Of a stretch of 49,830 nt of DNA, positions 26,349 through 33,494 are shown piece after piece. Made by a program: the position numbers and the translations under genes. Below the pieces are notes generated by a model that made no database searches, had not been told where the DNA came from, and worked only from the letters and a program-made list of their open reading frames with translations. Each line of letters starts with the position of its first letter. Positions within the stretch are counted from its first letter, which is position 1. Source of the DNA: an uncultured Bacteroidota bacterium (GTDB lineage Bacteria; Bacteroidota; Bacteroidia; Bacteroidales; P3); assembly GCA_902762805.1 (NCBI GenBank), contig CACWPQ010000021.1, forward strand, positions 1-49,830. The letters run 5' to 3'.

Positions 26349-27271
26349 CAACGCTGAAGAAGTACATCTGGCTGGTGGAGACCCTGATGCGGGCTGGCGA
26401 CACCGGCCTCACGCTCAACCAGATTTCCGACGCCTATCAGCACGACGACGAGGTAAGCAACAGCGAGAAATACATCGGGCGCACCTTCCACCGCCACCGC
26501 AAGGAGGTGAAGGAGATTTTCGGCATCGAGATAGAATGCGGAGCTGACTGGCGCTACCACATAGCCGACAACGGCGACAACGACTATTTCCGCCGCTGGC
26601 TTATGGACTCCATCGCCGTGAACCGCATTGTCAGCGACAGCAGGGACACGGCCAAATATATAAGCATCGAAAGTGCCAACACGGAGCACCTCCCGGCTGT
26701 ACTGCAGGCACTGAAGGAGCAGCACCTGGTGGAGTTCGACTACGAACCCTATTGGGCCGACACGGCCACCCACTATTTCAACTTCCAGCCCCACGCCGTC
26801 AAGATGTACGAGCGGCGGTGGTATCTCATAGGCCGGTTCAAGACTGATATGCCGCACATCATCTTGGCCCTCGACCGGGTCAGCAACCTTGAAATCAAGG
26901 AGGAGACCTTCCGCCGCGACTCCGGCTTTAACCTTGAAGAGATGTTCGACGGGGTGTTCGGCATCACCATAGGCGACGGTGAGGTGGAGAGCATCTGGCT
27001 GAAAGTGGATGCACGCCAGGCCAACTACCTTCGTTCCCTGCCCCTGCACCGCTCCCAAATGGAGCTGCGCAGAAACGACGAATACTCCATCTTTGCCTTG
27101 CGGGTGCGCCCGACTTACGACCTACGCCAGCAAATCCTCTCCCTCGGCAGCACCGCCGAGGTGCTGAAGCCGGAGACGCTCCGCGACGAGATGCGCGAAG
27201 AGGCCCAAAAGATGGTAGCGAAATATCAAGAAAACGACCTATTCCCCAGCCAGACGGCAGGGGAACGGTAG
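26345..27271 (+). CDS. WYL-domain transcriptional regulator
   Basis: This 308-residue protein has an N-terminal helix-turn-helix-like region (TTLKKYIWLVETLMRAGDTG, LTLNQISDAYQ). A WYL domain follows with the literal motif RRWYLIGRF (~157-165) and VEFDYEPYW, then a C-terminal extension (VWLKV-type WCX-like strands, VRPTYDLRQQILSLG). WYL proteins are ligand-sensing, often nucleic-acid-responsive, regulators frequent beside defence genes. Its ATG overlaps the RhuM stop. The last residues, PSQTAGER, are encoded by the right copy of the long direct repeat, so the natural C-terminus may have been altered when the repeat formed. It is a candidate to control the AAA+ unit through the palindrome; this is inference. 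Confidence 0.88.
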   Translation: MTTLKKYIWLVETLMRAGDTGLTLNQISDAYQHDDEVSNSEKYIGRTFHRHRKEVKEIFGIEIECGADWRYHIADNGDNDYFRRWLMDSIAVNRIVSDSRDTAKYISIESANTEHLPAVLQALKEQHLVEFDYEPYWADTATHYFNFQPHAVKMYERRWYLIGRFKTDMPHIILALDRVSNLEIKEETFRRDSGFNLEEMFDGVFGITIGDGEVESIWLKVDARQANYLRSLPLHRSQMELRRNDEYSIFALRVRPTYDLRQQILSLGSTAEVLKPETLRDEMREEAQKMVAKYQENDLFPSQTAGER

Positions 27272-27429
27272 GGACTCTCTAGGGATCCCCTAGGGGAATA
27301 CATAGGCCCTTTCCCATTATTTCCCATCGATGGGAAATAATGGTTACTTTTTTTGCACCCACCCAACATATGACACGTATTGGCATACACATTGCCTATT
27401 TTTGCAACCGGAATCAAGAAAGGAAAATC
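27242..27429. repeat. Long direct repeat, right copy (~188 bp)
   Basis: This is the copy of 23741-23927. Similarity begins inside the last codons of the WYL gene and stops at AGGAAAATC, the position equivalent to just before the AAA+ start codon. Beyond that an AT-rich unrelated sequence starts. The unit bounded by the repeats is 3.5 kb. Confidence 0.93.
27314..27343. promoter_or_regulatory. 30-bp perfect palindrome, right copy
   Basis: Identical to 23813-23842. It is the best conserved block of the two repeats: the palindrome and the following ~20 bp carry no differences. Confidence 0.85.
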
Positions 27430-27503
27430 TGCAGAAAAAACACACCTAAAGAAATATTGTTTGGGAAATATGTTAAAAAACGCATCGGTATCAAAAAAAT
27501 GTG

Positions 27504-27512
27504 TATCTTTGC
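27504..27512 (+). promoter_or_regulatory. -7 promoter box before the small pseudogene
   Basis: TATCTTTGC matches TAnnTTTGC and lies 28 bp before the ATG at 27541. Confidence 0.55.
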
Positions 27513-27540
27513 ATCGTGAATAATGCAATGAAAAAAAAAT

Positions 27541-27744
27541 ATGCCACGACTAATCAATTATGGTAAAGTGATGCACAAAGTCTCTGCAAAAAGTGTCGAG
27601 TATTCCACCAGCGGCGGTCGTTCTTGGAAGACGCGCTACAGTGGTTCATCCTGCGGAACAATCCTCAACCTTCTGCATTAAGGCATCGAGTTGCTAGCCG
27701 TCACAACGAAAGGCATTTACTATTGTATTCCTGCAAAAAAATAG
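27541..27744 (+). pseudogene. Small protein gene interrupted by an in-frame stop
   Basis: From ATG 27541 the frame reads MPRLINYGKVMHKVSAKSVE, continues with GGRSWKTRYSGSSCGTILNLL, meets TAA at 27679-27681, and then in the same frame reads GIELLAVTTKGIYYCIPAKK to a second stop at 27744. The two halves together resemble small Bacteroidota proteins with a GGRSW/RYSGSS ... LAVTSKGLYY pattern that I recall but cannot name. I interpret it as a ~67-residue gene broken by one nonsense codon. The 46-codon first part could still be translated. Confidence 0.55.
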
Positions 27745-27797
27745 AGATGCCTTGCGTATAAACAATTACACATTAATAAAACACCCAAAAACAAATC

Positions 27798-29294
27798 ATG
27801 GAAGAGAATGCTCCAATCACTAACACAGAGTCAATACCCAAAATTACGGCCGAGATTAAGTCCGTCGGGAGTGTATTGTCTATACGAGAGCTTAGAATCC
27901 CTGAATATCAACGTCCATATAGGTGGAGTGAGAGAAATGTGCGACAACTTCTTGAAGATGTACTTGAATGCAAAAATGCTGGAAAAAGCAACTATAGGAT
28001 TGGCAGTGTAATATTGTATCAGAACACTGAAAAAAAAACTCTCGATATCGTAGATGGACAACAAAGGCTTACAACTCTATTCATCTTAAAAAAGGTATGT
28101 AGTAGATGTAGCGACCAAGAAGGATTGAAATACAATCACAATGATTCCTTTGAAAACATCAAAAATAATTACTTGTTTATTCGTTCATGGATAGATGAAA
28201 ATTGCAAAGAAAGCGAAACAGATTATTACAAATATATAACAGATTGTTGTGATTTCGTGATGATTACGGTATCTGATTTATCAGAAGCATTCCAGATGTT
28301 TGATTCTCAAAATGGAAGAGGAAAAGAGCTTGAGGCCTATAATTTGTTGAAAGCATATCATATTCGGGCCATGGAGCAAGAAAGCAGAGAGGATAAAATT
28401 AAATGCGACCAACGTTGGGAAGCGTCAACACAATACGATGCGACCCCAAAGATTTTAGATTGCCCCTATATAGATATATTGAAACAATTATTTGATGAAC
28501 AACTATATAGAAGTCGCATTTGGTCAAAGAACAACAAAGCAGGGGAATTCTCAAAAGAAAAGATGGATGAATTCAAAGGATTCACTATTGACAAAAACCA
28601 CCCGGCAGTTTTTCCGTATCAAAATCCTCAACTGTTGCAGTATATAACTGCCAAATTCTACAAAAATGTTCTTTCCGGTACAGTTGCAACTCAAAATCGC
28701 TTTGTCTGTGGCGATGACGAAAATATCGATCCTTTTGTCAACATCAACCAACATATTGTCAATGGAAGACCTTTTTTCGATTATATTGAGACATATGTGG
28801 AGATTTATAAGAGGATGTTTATTGAGATTGGGACATATCAATTGCGGGAATTCAAAGAGTTTTATTATTGTTTCTGCTTGAATTATGGCGATGACAAAGA
28901 AAACCGCACTCGAAAAAAAGCATTCATGCCAAAGTATCCTGCATCCAGAGATGGCGACACTTATTTAAGAGAGGTATACAAATCTTTGGTTTTTGTCTTG
29001 TTTGATAAATTCGGGGAAATCGGTCTTAATAGATACTATAAAGTGCTTTATAGGTTGATTTATTGTCATCGATTGTCTAAGAGTGCAATAAAATACAGTT
29101 TTGTTGAATCATTGCCAAGCAAATACTTTAAAATCATTTCAGAAGCGAAAGACATGGCAGACCTGTCTTCGCTTGAAAGGTTATTGAGAGAGGAATTGGG
29201 AAAAGCTGATTTTAAAAATTACAAAAACAAAATAGCTAACGAAAACATACAAAAAATTATAATAGGAGAACAACGATGGAGACGACTAATCTAG
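27798..29294 (+). CDS. DUF262-domain protein without visible nuclease motif
   Basis: This 498-residue protein has the DUF262 (GmrS-like, ParB/sulfiredoxin-fold) signature: IPEYQRPYRWSERNVRQLLEDV near residue 35, DIVDGQQRLTTLFIL near 84-98, and FDSQNGRGKELEAYNLLKAYHI. DGQQR proteins of this type use nucleotide hydrolysis to sense or cut DNA in GmrSD-type (type IV) restriction and in SspE. The C-terminal half is helical and charged, and I see no DUF1524 His-Me-finger motif. The gene is AT-rich compared with flanking genes and was probably acquired horizontally. It overlaps the next DUF262 gene by 19 bp, so the pair is coupled. An AGGAG just inside its 3' end precedes the second start. No clear promoter was found in the 53 bp upstream. 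Confidence 0.88.
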   Translation: MEENAPITNTESIPKITAEIKSVGSVLSIRELRIPEYQRPYRWSERNVRQLLEDVLECKNAGKSNYRIGSVILYQNTEKKTLDIVDGQQRLTTLFILKKVCSRCSDQEGLKYNHNDSFENIKNNYLFIRSWIDENCKESETDYYKYITDCCDFVMITVSDLSEAFQMFDSQNGRGKELEAYNLLKAYHIRAMEQESREDKIKCDQRWEASTQYDATPKILDCPYIDILKQLFDEQLYRSRIWSKNNKAGEFSKEKMDEFKGFTIDKNHPAVFPYQNPQLLQYITAKFYKNVLSGTVATQNRFVCGDDENIDPFVNINQHIVNGRPFFDYIETYVEIYKRMFIEIGTYQLREFKEFYYCFCLNYGDDKENRTRKKAFMPKYPASRDGDTYLREVYKSLVFVLFDKFGEIGLNRYYKVLYRLIYCHRLSKSAIKYSFVESLPSKYFKIISEAKDMADLSSLERLLREELGKADFKNYKNKIANENIQKIIIGEQRWRRLI

Positions 29295-31159
29295 GGAAAA
29301 GTATTAGAGAAATATTTGATGGTCAATACAAATTTATTGTTCCGCTGTATCAACGTAATTTTGCATGGAGGCAGGAACAAATTGAGCGACTGCTTCAAGA
29401 TGTTTATGAAGCCTATAAAGAGAACATGTCAGGAAATTACTTTATCGGAAGTCTTGTTGTGTTAAAGCGTTCAAATGGTGATTTCGAAGTAATTGACGGT
29501 CAACAAAGATTGACCACGATGTCCCTTATAACCAAAATCATGGGTATTAACGATGACCCTCGACTCTATTACGACTCCCGACCTGAAGTGGAAGATTTCT
29601 TTCGGATATTCTACAAATCAGAAAAAGCAGAATGCAACATTGATTATCCACAAACATTTCATTTGAAAAACGCCATTGAGTATATAAAAAAGGCAAAATT
29701 AGATGCAAAAGAAAACGATAAGGATATTGATACAGTTGAGAATGATTTCAAAACTTATTTTGCAAACAATGTAATTCTTATCCTTGTAGAAGTACCTCAA
29801 GACATCGATGTGGCATCATATTTCGAAATCATGAACAACCGTGGAGAGCAATTGCAAAAACACGAAATTCTGAAATCCTTAATGATGAGTAAATTGAAAG
29901 ATGCAAACCAACGAACAAAATTCGCTCGGATATGGGATGCTTGCTCGCAAATGGATATTCCAATACAGAAATCTTTCAAATCAGGAGATAAAAACTATTA
30001 TTTTGGCAATACTTATGATGGTTTTATATTCCCAAAATTAGCAGAATCTCCGGTGCCTTCCAGTGAAATAAAACCTCTAAATGAAGGCCATTTTGACGGC
30101 TTTACCATTGAAGAAATCATAGAAAAAGACAAAGATGTTGAAGCTTCTGGAAAAGATCCTATTGATGACGAAGAATACGAATCGGAATCCCAGTATAAAT
30201 CAATTATTGATTTTCCAAACTTCTTGATGCATGTTTTCAGGTCCATGTTCCCAGATAAAGAAATACCTTTGAATGAGAAATTTTTATTGTCAACATACAA
30301 AGAGATAGAAAAAAGCATCGATGAAGAGGCGTGTATAAAGTTCTCAAAGGATTTTATATCAAAACTTTTTTTCTTCCGAACAGTTTTCGATCGATATATT
30401 GTGAAAACCACGGACGCACCAAATGCAGAAGACGGGGAGAAATGGGCTTTGATTAAACCTAAAAAAAATGAAAAGAGTTGGGACTACATTAGCACTTTTG
30501 AGGATAACTATCAACAAAAACGCACAATAAAAGCATTATCTATGTTGCAGGTTACATTCCGAACTAGAATATATAAAAATTGGCTGTATGAAATATTAAA
30601 ATGGTTTGATGATAAGAAAACAATAGATGTCTCATATGAAGATTATGTTAAAAAAATAGACGAAATCATATTAAGCAACTATATTAGTTTGAAGTATGAA
30701 CCATTAGACTCACATATTTCCTTAACCAAAGATAATTCGTATTCCTTAGGAAGAAATACGCCTCATTTTCTATTTAACTTCATTGACTATCTATATTGGG
30801 TAGACGATAAGAAAGGTCTTAAGGACTTTGAATTCAAATACTGGAATTCTGTGGAACACCACATGGCTCGAGAATGGGCAGAAAGAAATAATATCGAAGG
30901 TAAAGATGATTTTATTGATAATTTGGGGAATCTATGTTTAATTAGCAAAAATGCTAATTCTAGATTAAGCGATAGGGATGTAAAAGAGAAAGTGGAAACT
31001 TTTGGGAATGGTAATTTGGGGGCAAATCGACAAATAATGTATAATGAGACAAAAAACGATGACGGGACATACTCTTGGACTAAAGATAAAATAAAAAGTC
31101 ACTATAATGATCTTCTTTATTTGTTGTCGAAAAGTGCGGATATTTTAAAACACAACTGA
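29276..31159 (+). CDS. DUF262 protein with DUF1524-like C-terminal nuclease domain
   Basis: This 627-residue protein has an N-terminal DUF262 domain: IVPLYQRNFAWRQEQIERLL near residue 17, then DFEVIDGQQRLTTMSLI near 70-86 and FEIMNNRGEQLQKHEILKSL. The C-terminus (~residues 520-580) has SVEHHMAREWAERNNI followed by FIDNLGNLCLISKNANSRLS. This matches the usual DUF1524 pattern (EH, then LGNL and N-S), a His-Me-finger nuclease. The architecture corresponds to fused GmrSD or SspE-like restriction enzymes. Its partner upstream carries only DUF262. AGGAG (about 29266-29270) ahead of the ATG is a good ribosome site. The function is inferred as phage or foreign-DNA restriction, target unknown. GC is low as in the partner. 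Confidence 0.9.
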   Translation: METTNLGKSIREIFDGQYKFIVPLYQRNFAWRQEQIERLLQDVYEAYKENMSGNYFIGSLVVLKRSNGDFEVIDGQQRLTTMSLITKIMGINDDPRLYYDSRPEVEDFFRIFYKSEKAECNIDYPQTFHLKNAIEYIKKAKLDAKENDKDIDTVENDFKTYFANNVILILVEVPQDIDVASYFEIMNNRGEQLQKHEILKSLMMSKLKDANQRTKFARIWDACSQMDIPIQKSFKSGDKNYYFGNTYDGFIFPKLAESPVPSSEIKPLNEGHFDGFTIEEIIEKDKDVEASGKDPIDDEEYESESQYKSIIDFPNFLMHVFRSMFPDKEIPLNEKFLLSTYKEIEKSIDEEACIKFSKDFISKLFFFRTVFDRYIVKTTDAPNAEDGEKWALIKPKKNEKSWDYISTFEDNYQQKRTIKALSMLQVTFRTRIYKNWLYEILKWFDDKKTIDVSYEDYVKKIDEIILSNYISLKYEPLDSHISLTKDNSYSLGRNTPHFLFNFIDYLYWVDDKKGLKDFEFKYWNSVEHHMAREWAERNNIEGKDDFIDNLGNLCLISKNANSRLSDRDVKEKVETFGNGNLGANRQIMYNETKNDDGTYSWTKDKIKSHYNDLLYLLSKSADILKHN

Positions 31160-31161
31160 TT

Positions 31162-31299
31162 ATTGGTAGACCTTACAACCTTGGAATGAACGGCGACATT
31201 AACCGTAACTATGAGGCCAGAATCCTCACCGACTACCCAAAGTTGGTAAATGCCGCAGCTAATTTATGGAGGCACTTCAAATGCGGCACACCTTTGTTG
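31162..31299 (+). pseudogene. C-terminal fragment of a PLD-like gene
   Basis: The frame reads IIGRPYNLGMNGDINRNYEA, then RILTDYPKLVNAAANLW and HFKCGT. It matches GMKGDNNRNFEAGILTDEPQ and LVDAAADHL of the intact PLD-like gene at 31919-32434 on the other strand, at both protein and DNA level (about 85% over the best 40 bp by eye). The catalytic N-terminal part is missing. It lies directly after the DUF262 pair and may mark the right edge of the island. The next 50 bp to the exonuclease stop hold nothing recognisable. Confidence 0.75.
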
Positions 31300-31351
31300 T
31301 TTTTCTACATCTCGAAAGGAGCGACTAATGTTGCTTTACATTTGAACATAA

Positions 31352-31846
31352 TCAAAGTCCCAGTTTGATTGCTATGGCAGCGCAGGCTTCCGCGTCGGCC
31401 AGGGCGTGGTGGTGGTGCTCTAGGTTGTAGCCGCAGGCGGCAGAGACGGTGTGCAACTGGTGGTTCTCGAGGTTGGGGAGCTTGTGGCGCGAGGCCTGCA
31501 GGGTGCAGCGGAAGCGATAGTCGGGCCAATCCATCTGATACACCTGCATGACGGCGCGGAGGCAGCCTTCGTCGAACCGCTTGTTGTGCGCCACCAATGG
31601 AAGGCCTTCTATCAGCGGAGCCAGCCGCGCCCACACCACGGGGAAGACCTCAGCAGTGTCCGTGTCGTCATGCCCAAGGCCGTGCACCCTCTGGCAGAAC
31701 CAGCGGTAGTAATTGGGTTCCGGCTTGATGAGGCTGTAGAAGTTATCTGTCATCACTCCATCCCGGACAATGACCACACCCACGCTGCACACGCTGGATT
31801 GGCATTCGTTGGCGGTCTCGAAGTCTATGGCTGCGAAGTCTTTCAT
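31352..31846 (-). CDS. DnaQ-like 3'-5' exonuclease
   Basis: This 164-residue DEDDh-family exonuclease has motif I FAAIDFETAN (Asp, Glu), motif II LVAHNKRFDEGCL and motif III HHHHALADAEACA. I start at ATG 31846 (MKDFAAIDFE); a TTG ten codons upstream overlaps the -7 box and is rejected. It resembles stand-alone DnaQ-like exonucleases and the epsilon-like proofreading fold, but has no polymerase attached. It probably acts in DNA repair or nucleotide turnover. It has its own promoter (31873-31881), and the PLD-like gene lies upstream on the same strand. Confidence 0.9.
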   Translation of the reverse strand: MKDFAAIDFETANECQSSVCSVGVVIVRDGVMTDNFYSLIKPEPNYYRWFCQRVHGLGHDDTDTAEVFPVVWARLAPLIEGLPLVAHNKRFDEGCLRAVMQVYQMDWPDYRFRCTLQASRHKLPNLENHQLHTVSAACGYNLEHHHHALADAEACAAIAIKLGL

Positions 31847-31872
31847 CTTACATTCTTTAGTTCTTTCAAATT

Positions 31873-31881
31873 GCAAAAATA
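31873..31881 (-). promoter_or_regulatory. -7 promoter box for the exonuclease gene
   Basis: TATTTTTGC on the minus strand matches the consensus and lies 26 bp before the ATG at 31846. Confidence 0.6.
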
Positions 31882-31918
31882 CAGCCGAGGCTTGTCATTT
31901 CCTGTCATAAGGGTGGTT

Positions 31919-32434
31919 TTATCTGGAGATTCTGTCGCCACAGAAGTCCTTGCGCCTGCATTTGGCACAGTGCGTGCCCTGCCAGACGCTGTCGAGGTGG
32001 TCGGCGGCGGCATCGACCAATTGGGGCTCGTCGGTGAGGATTCCGGCCTCGAAGTTGCGGTTGTTGTCGCCTTTCATGCCGATGCCGGCACCGGTGAGGT
32101 TGGCGGAGCCGATATAGGCTACCGCGCAGTCGAATATCATTATCTTGAAATGCACTCGCGGACAGAGCTTTCGCTCCAGTTTCGTCCATAGACCAGGATA
32201 GTTGTCGAAGTCGGCACGGAAGTTCTCGCCCGGCTCCTTAGCGTGCAGCAGCCGTACCTCGACACCGCGTTTGAGCAGTTTGTCGAGGATGGAGAGGAAG
32301 GGCACCACCTTGGCCCCGCTTCCGACATAGAGGTCCTTGAGGTCGGCCGTGCCAATCCAGAGGTCGTGCCTGACCGTCTCGCAGCGCGAGAGGACTTCGG
32401 TATAGTGGTCTTTGTCGGCGATGTATTGTATCAT
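31919..32434 (-). CDS. Phospholipase D-like protein with one HKD motif
   Basis: This 171-residue protein has a single HxKxxxxD motif (VHFKIMIFDCAVAYIGSANL, about residues 95-114) followed by TGAGIGMKGDNNRN, the usual PLD Gly-Ser-x-Asn. One-motif PLD proteins act as dimers and include the Nuc-type nucleases. The C-terminus has CAKCRRKDFC, a possible metal-binding cysteine cluster. A nuclease or nucleic-acid-processing role is more likely than lipid hydrolysis, since no signal peptide is present. A decayed C-terminal copy lies at 31162-31299 on the other strand. The gap upstream (32435-32840) is full of repeats and has no recognisable promoter. Confidence 0.85.
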   Translation of the reverse strand: MIQYIADKDHYTEVLSRCETVRHDLWIGTADLKDLYVGSGAKVVPFLSILDKLLKRGVEVRLLHAKEPGENFRADFDNYPGLWTKLERKLCPRVHFKIMIFDCAVAYIGSANLTGAGIGMKGDNNRNFEAGILTDEPQLVDAAADHLDSVWQGTHCAKCRRKDFCGDRISR

Positions 32435-32499
32435 GTTATAAACAATGCTTTTTTTGCTTCCGTCGCCCTTACAGGGCTCTGGGTGGGATGGATTCCGTT

Positions 32500-32646
32500 C
32501 CGTGGGCTGGCGCCCACGGCTATTAACCTGCGTCCCCGATGGGGACTTTTTGAGAGGGCGAATGGTGATTCGCCCCTACGAGGTGTTCCAGGAGACACGC
32601 CCCCGTCCGCCTGCGGCGGCCACCTCCTCTAGTTCAGAGGGGGCGT
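32500..32646. repeat. Cluster of four small hairpin repeats
   Basis: Four inverted repeats follow one another: CCGTGGGC/GCCCACGG (32500-32519); GTCCCC/GGGGAC (32532-32546) followed by T5; GGGCGAAT/ATTCGCCC (32556-32575); and ACGCCCCC/GGGGGCGT (32597-32646). They resemble dispersed extragenic palindromes that I have seen in other bacterial genomes. No open frame with coding character covers them. Together with 32709-32818 they fill the 406-bp gene-free gap. Confidence 0.75.
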
Positions 32647-32708
32647 CGTGAGATATGAGTTGTGGATTATTAGTTAAGTACAAGGGAATCGGATAAGCCA
32701 TTGATAAG

Positions 32709-32818
32709 TCCTACATTTCTCCTAGTCGGGTCCTGGTCAACTCCTAGTCGGGTCCTAGTCAACTCCTAGATAACTCCTAGGTAGGTCCTAGGTAACTCCT
32801 GGTTGGGTCCTAGTGGGA
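32709..32818. repeat. 11-bp minisatellite (10 units)
   Basis: Ten consecutive 11-bp units begin TCCTA or TCCTGG: TCCTACATTTC, TCCTAGTCGGG, TCCTGGTCAAC, TCCTAGTCGGG, TCCTAGTCAAC, TCCTAGATAAC, TCCTAGGTAGG, TCCTAGGTAAC, TCCTGGTTGGG and TCCTAGTGGGA. The period equals one DNA helical turn. The array ends 22 bp beyond the lolD stop. Confidence 0.9.
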
Positions 32819-32840
32819 GTTTTGTTTTGGAAGGGGGCGG

Positions 32841-33494
32841 TCAGGGTTGTTGCTGGCCGTCGCGGAGGGTGATGCGGCGGTCGGCCATGGCGGCGAGTTC
32901 GGGGTTGTGGGTTACGATGATGAAGGTCTGGCGGTACTGGTCGCGGAGGGTGAAGAAGAGCTGGTGGAGCTCGCGGGCGTGCTGGGTGTCGAGGTTGCCG
33001 CTGGGCTCGTCGGCCAGGATGGCCATGGGGCGGTTCATCAACGCCCGCGCCACGGCAACACGCTGCTGCTCGCCGCCACTGAGTGCGGCGGGCTTGTGGG
33101 TGGCGCGGTGGTCGACCTTGAGTTCCTGCAGCAGCTCGCGGGCGCGGGTTTCGGCCTCACGGAGGGGGGTGCCGGCGATGAGGGCGGGGATGCAGACGTT
33201 CTCGAGGGCGGTGAACTCGGGCAGGAGGTGGTGGGCCTGGAAGACGAAGCCGATGTGCTGGTTGCGGAAGCGTGCGAGGTCTTTCTCTTTGAGGCGGCTG
33301 ACGTCGGTGTCGCCGTAGCGGAGGGTGCCGGAGTCGGGACGGTCGAGGGTGCCGAGGATTTGGAGGAGGGTGGTCTTGCCGGCGCCGGAGGGGCCGACGA
33401 TGGAGACCACCTCGCCCCGGGCTATCTCGAGCGAGACGTCGCGCAGGACCTGCAGGGAGCCATAGCTTTTGTTGAGGTTGAGGGCTTGGATCAT
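32841..33494 (-). CDS. lolD: LolD-type ABC transporter ATP-binding protein
   Basis: This 217-residue ATPase has Walker [15 protein letters not shown]-loop [18 protein letters not shown], signature [16 protein letters not shown], Walker [12 protein letters not shown] and switch His IVTHNPELA. The ALSGGEQQR ... DEPSGNLD pattern and compact length place it in the LolD/MacB-ATPase family, which powers lipoprotein release or related export. No permease gene is adjacent, so its partner is elsewhere. Its ATG overlaps the hutI TGA by ATGA, so it is the last gene of the operon antitoxin, PIN, hutI, lolD. Confidence 0.88.
   Translation of the reverse strand: MIQALNLNKSYGSLQVLRDVSLEIARGEVVSIVGPSGAGKTTLLQILGTLDRPDSGTLRYGDTDVSRLKEKDLARFRNQHIGFVFQAHHLLPEFTALENVCIPALIAGTPLREAETRARELLQELKVDHRATHKPAALSGGEQQRVAVARALMNRPMAILADEPSGNLDTQHARELHQLFFTLRDQYRQTFIIVTHNPELAAMADRRITLRDGQQQP

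Noticed and set aside
31186..31368. 60-codon plus-strand frame as a genuine gene
   Set aside because: Its similarity to the PLD-like protein begins before the ATG and ends after ~45 residues; it is a gene fragment.
32709..32818. CRISPR array or origin iterons near lolD
   Set aside because: Units are directly adjacent and 11 bp long, with no spacers, no replication initiator gene and no AT-rich unwinding region beside them.
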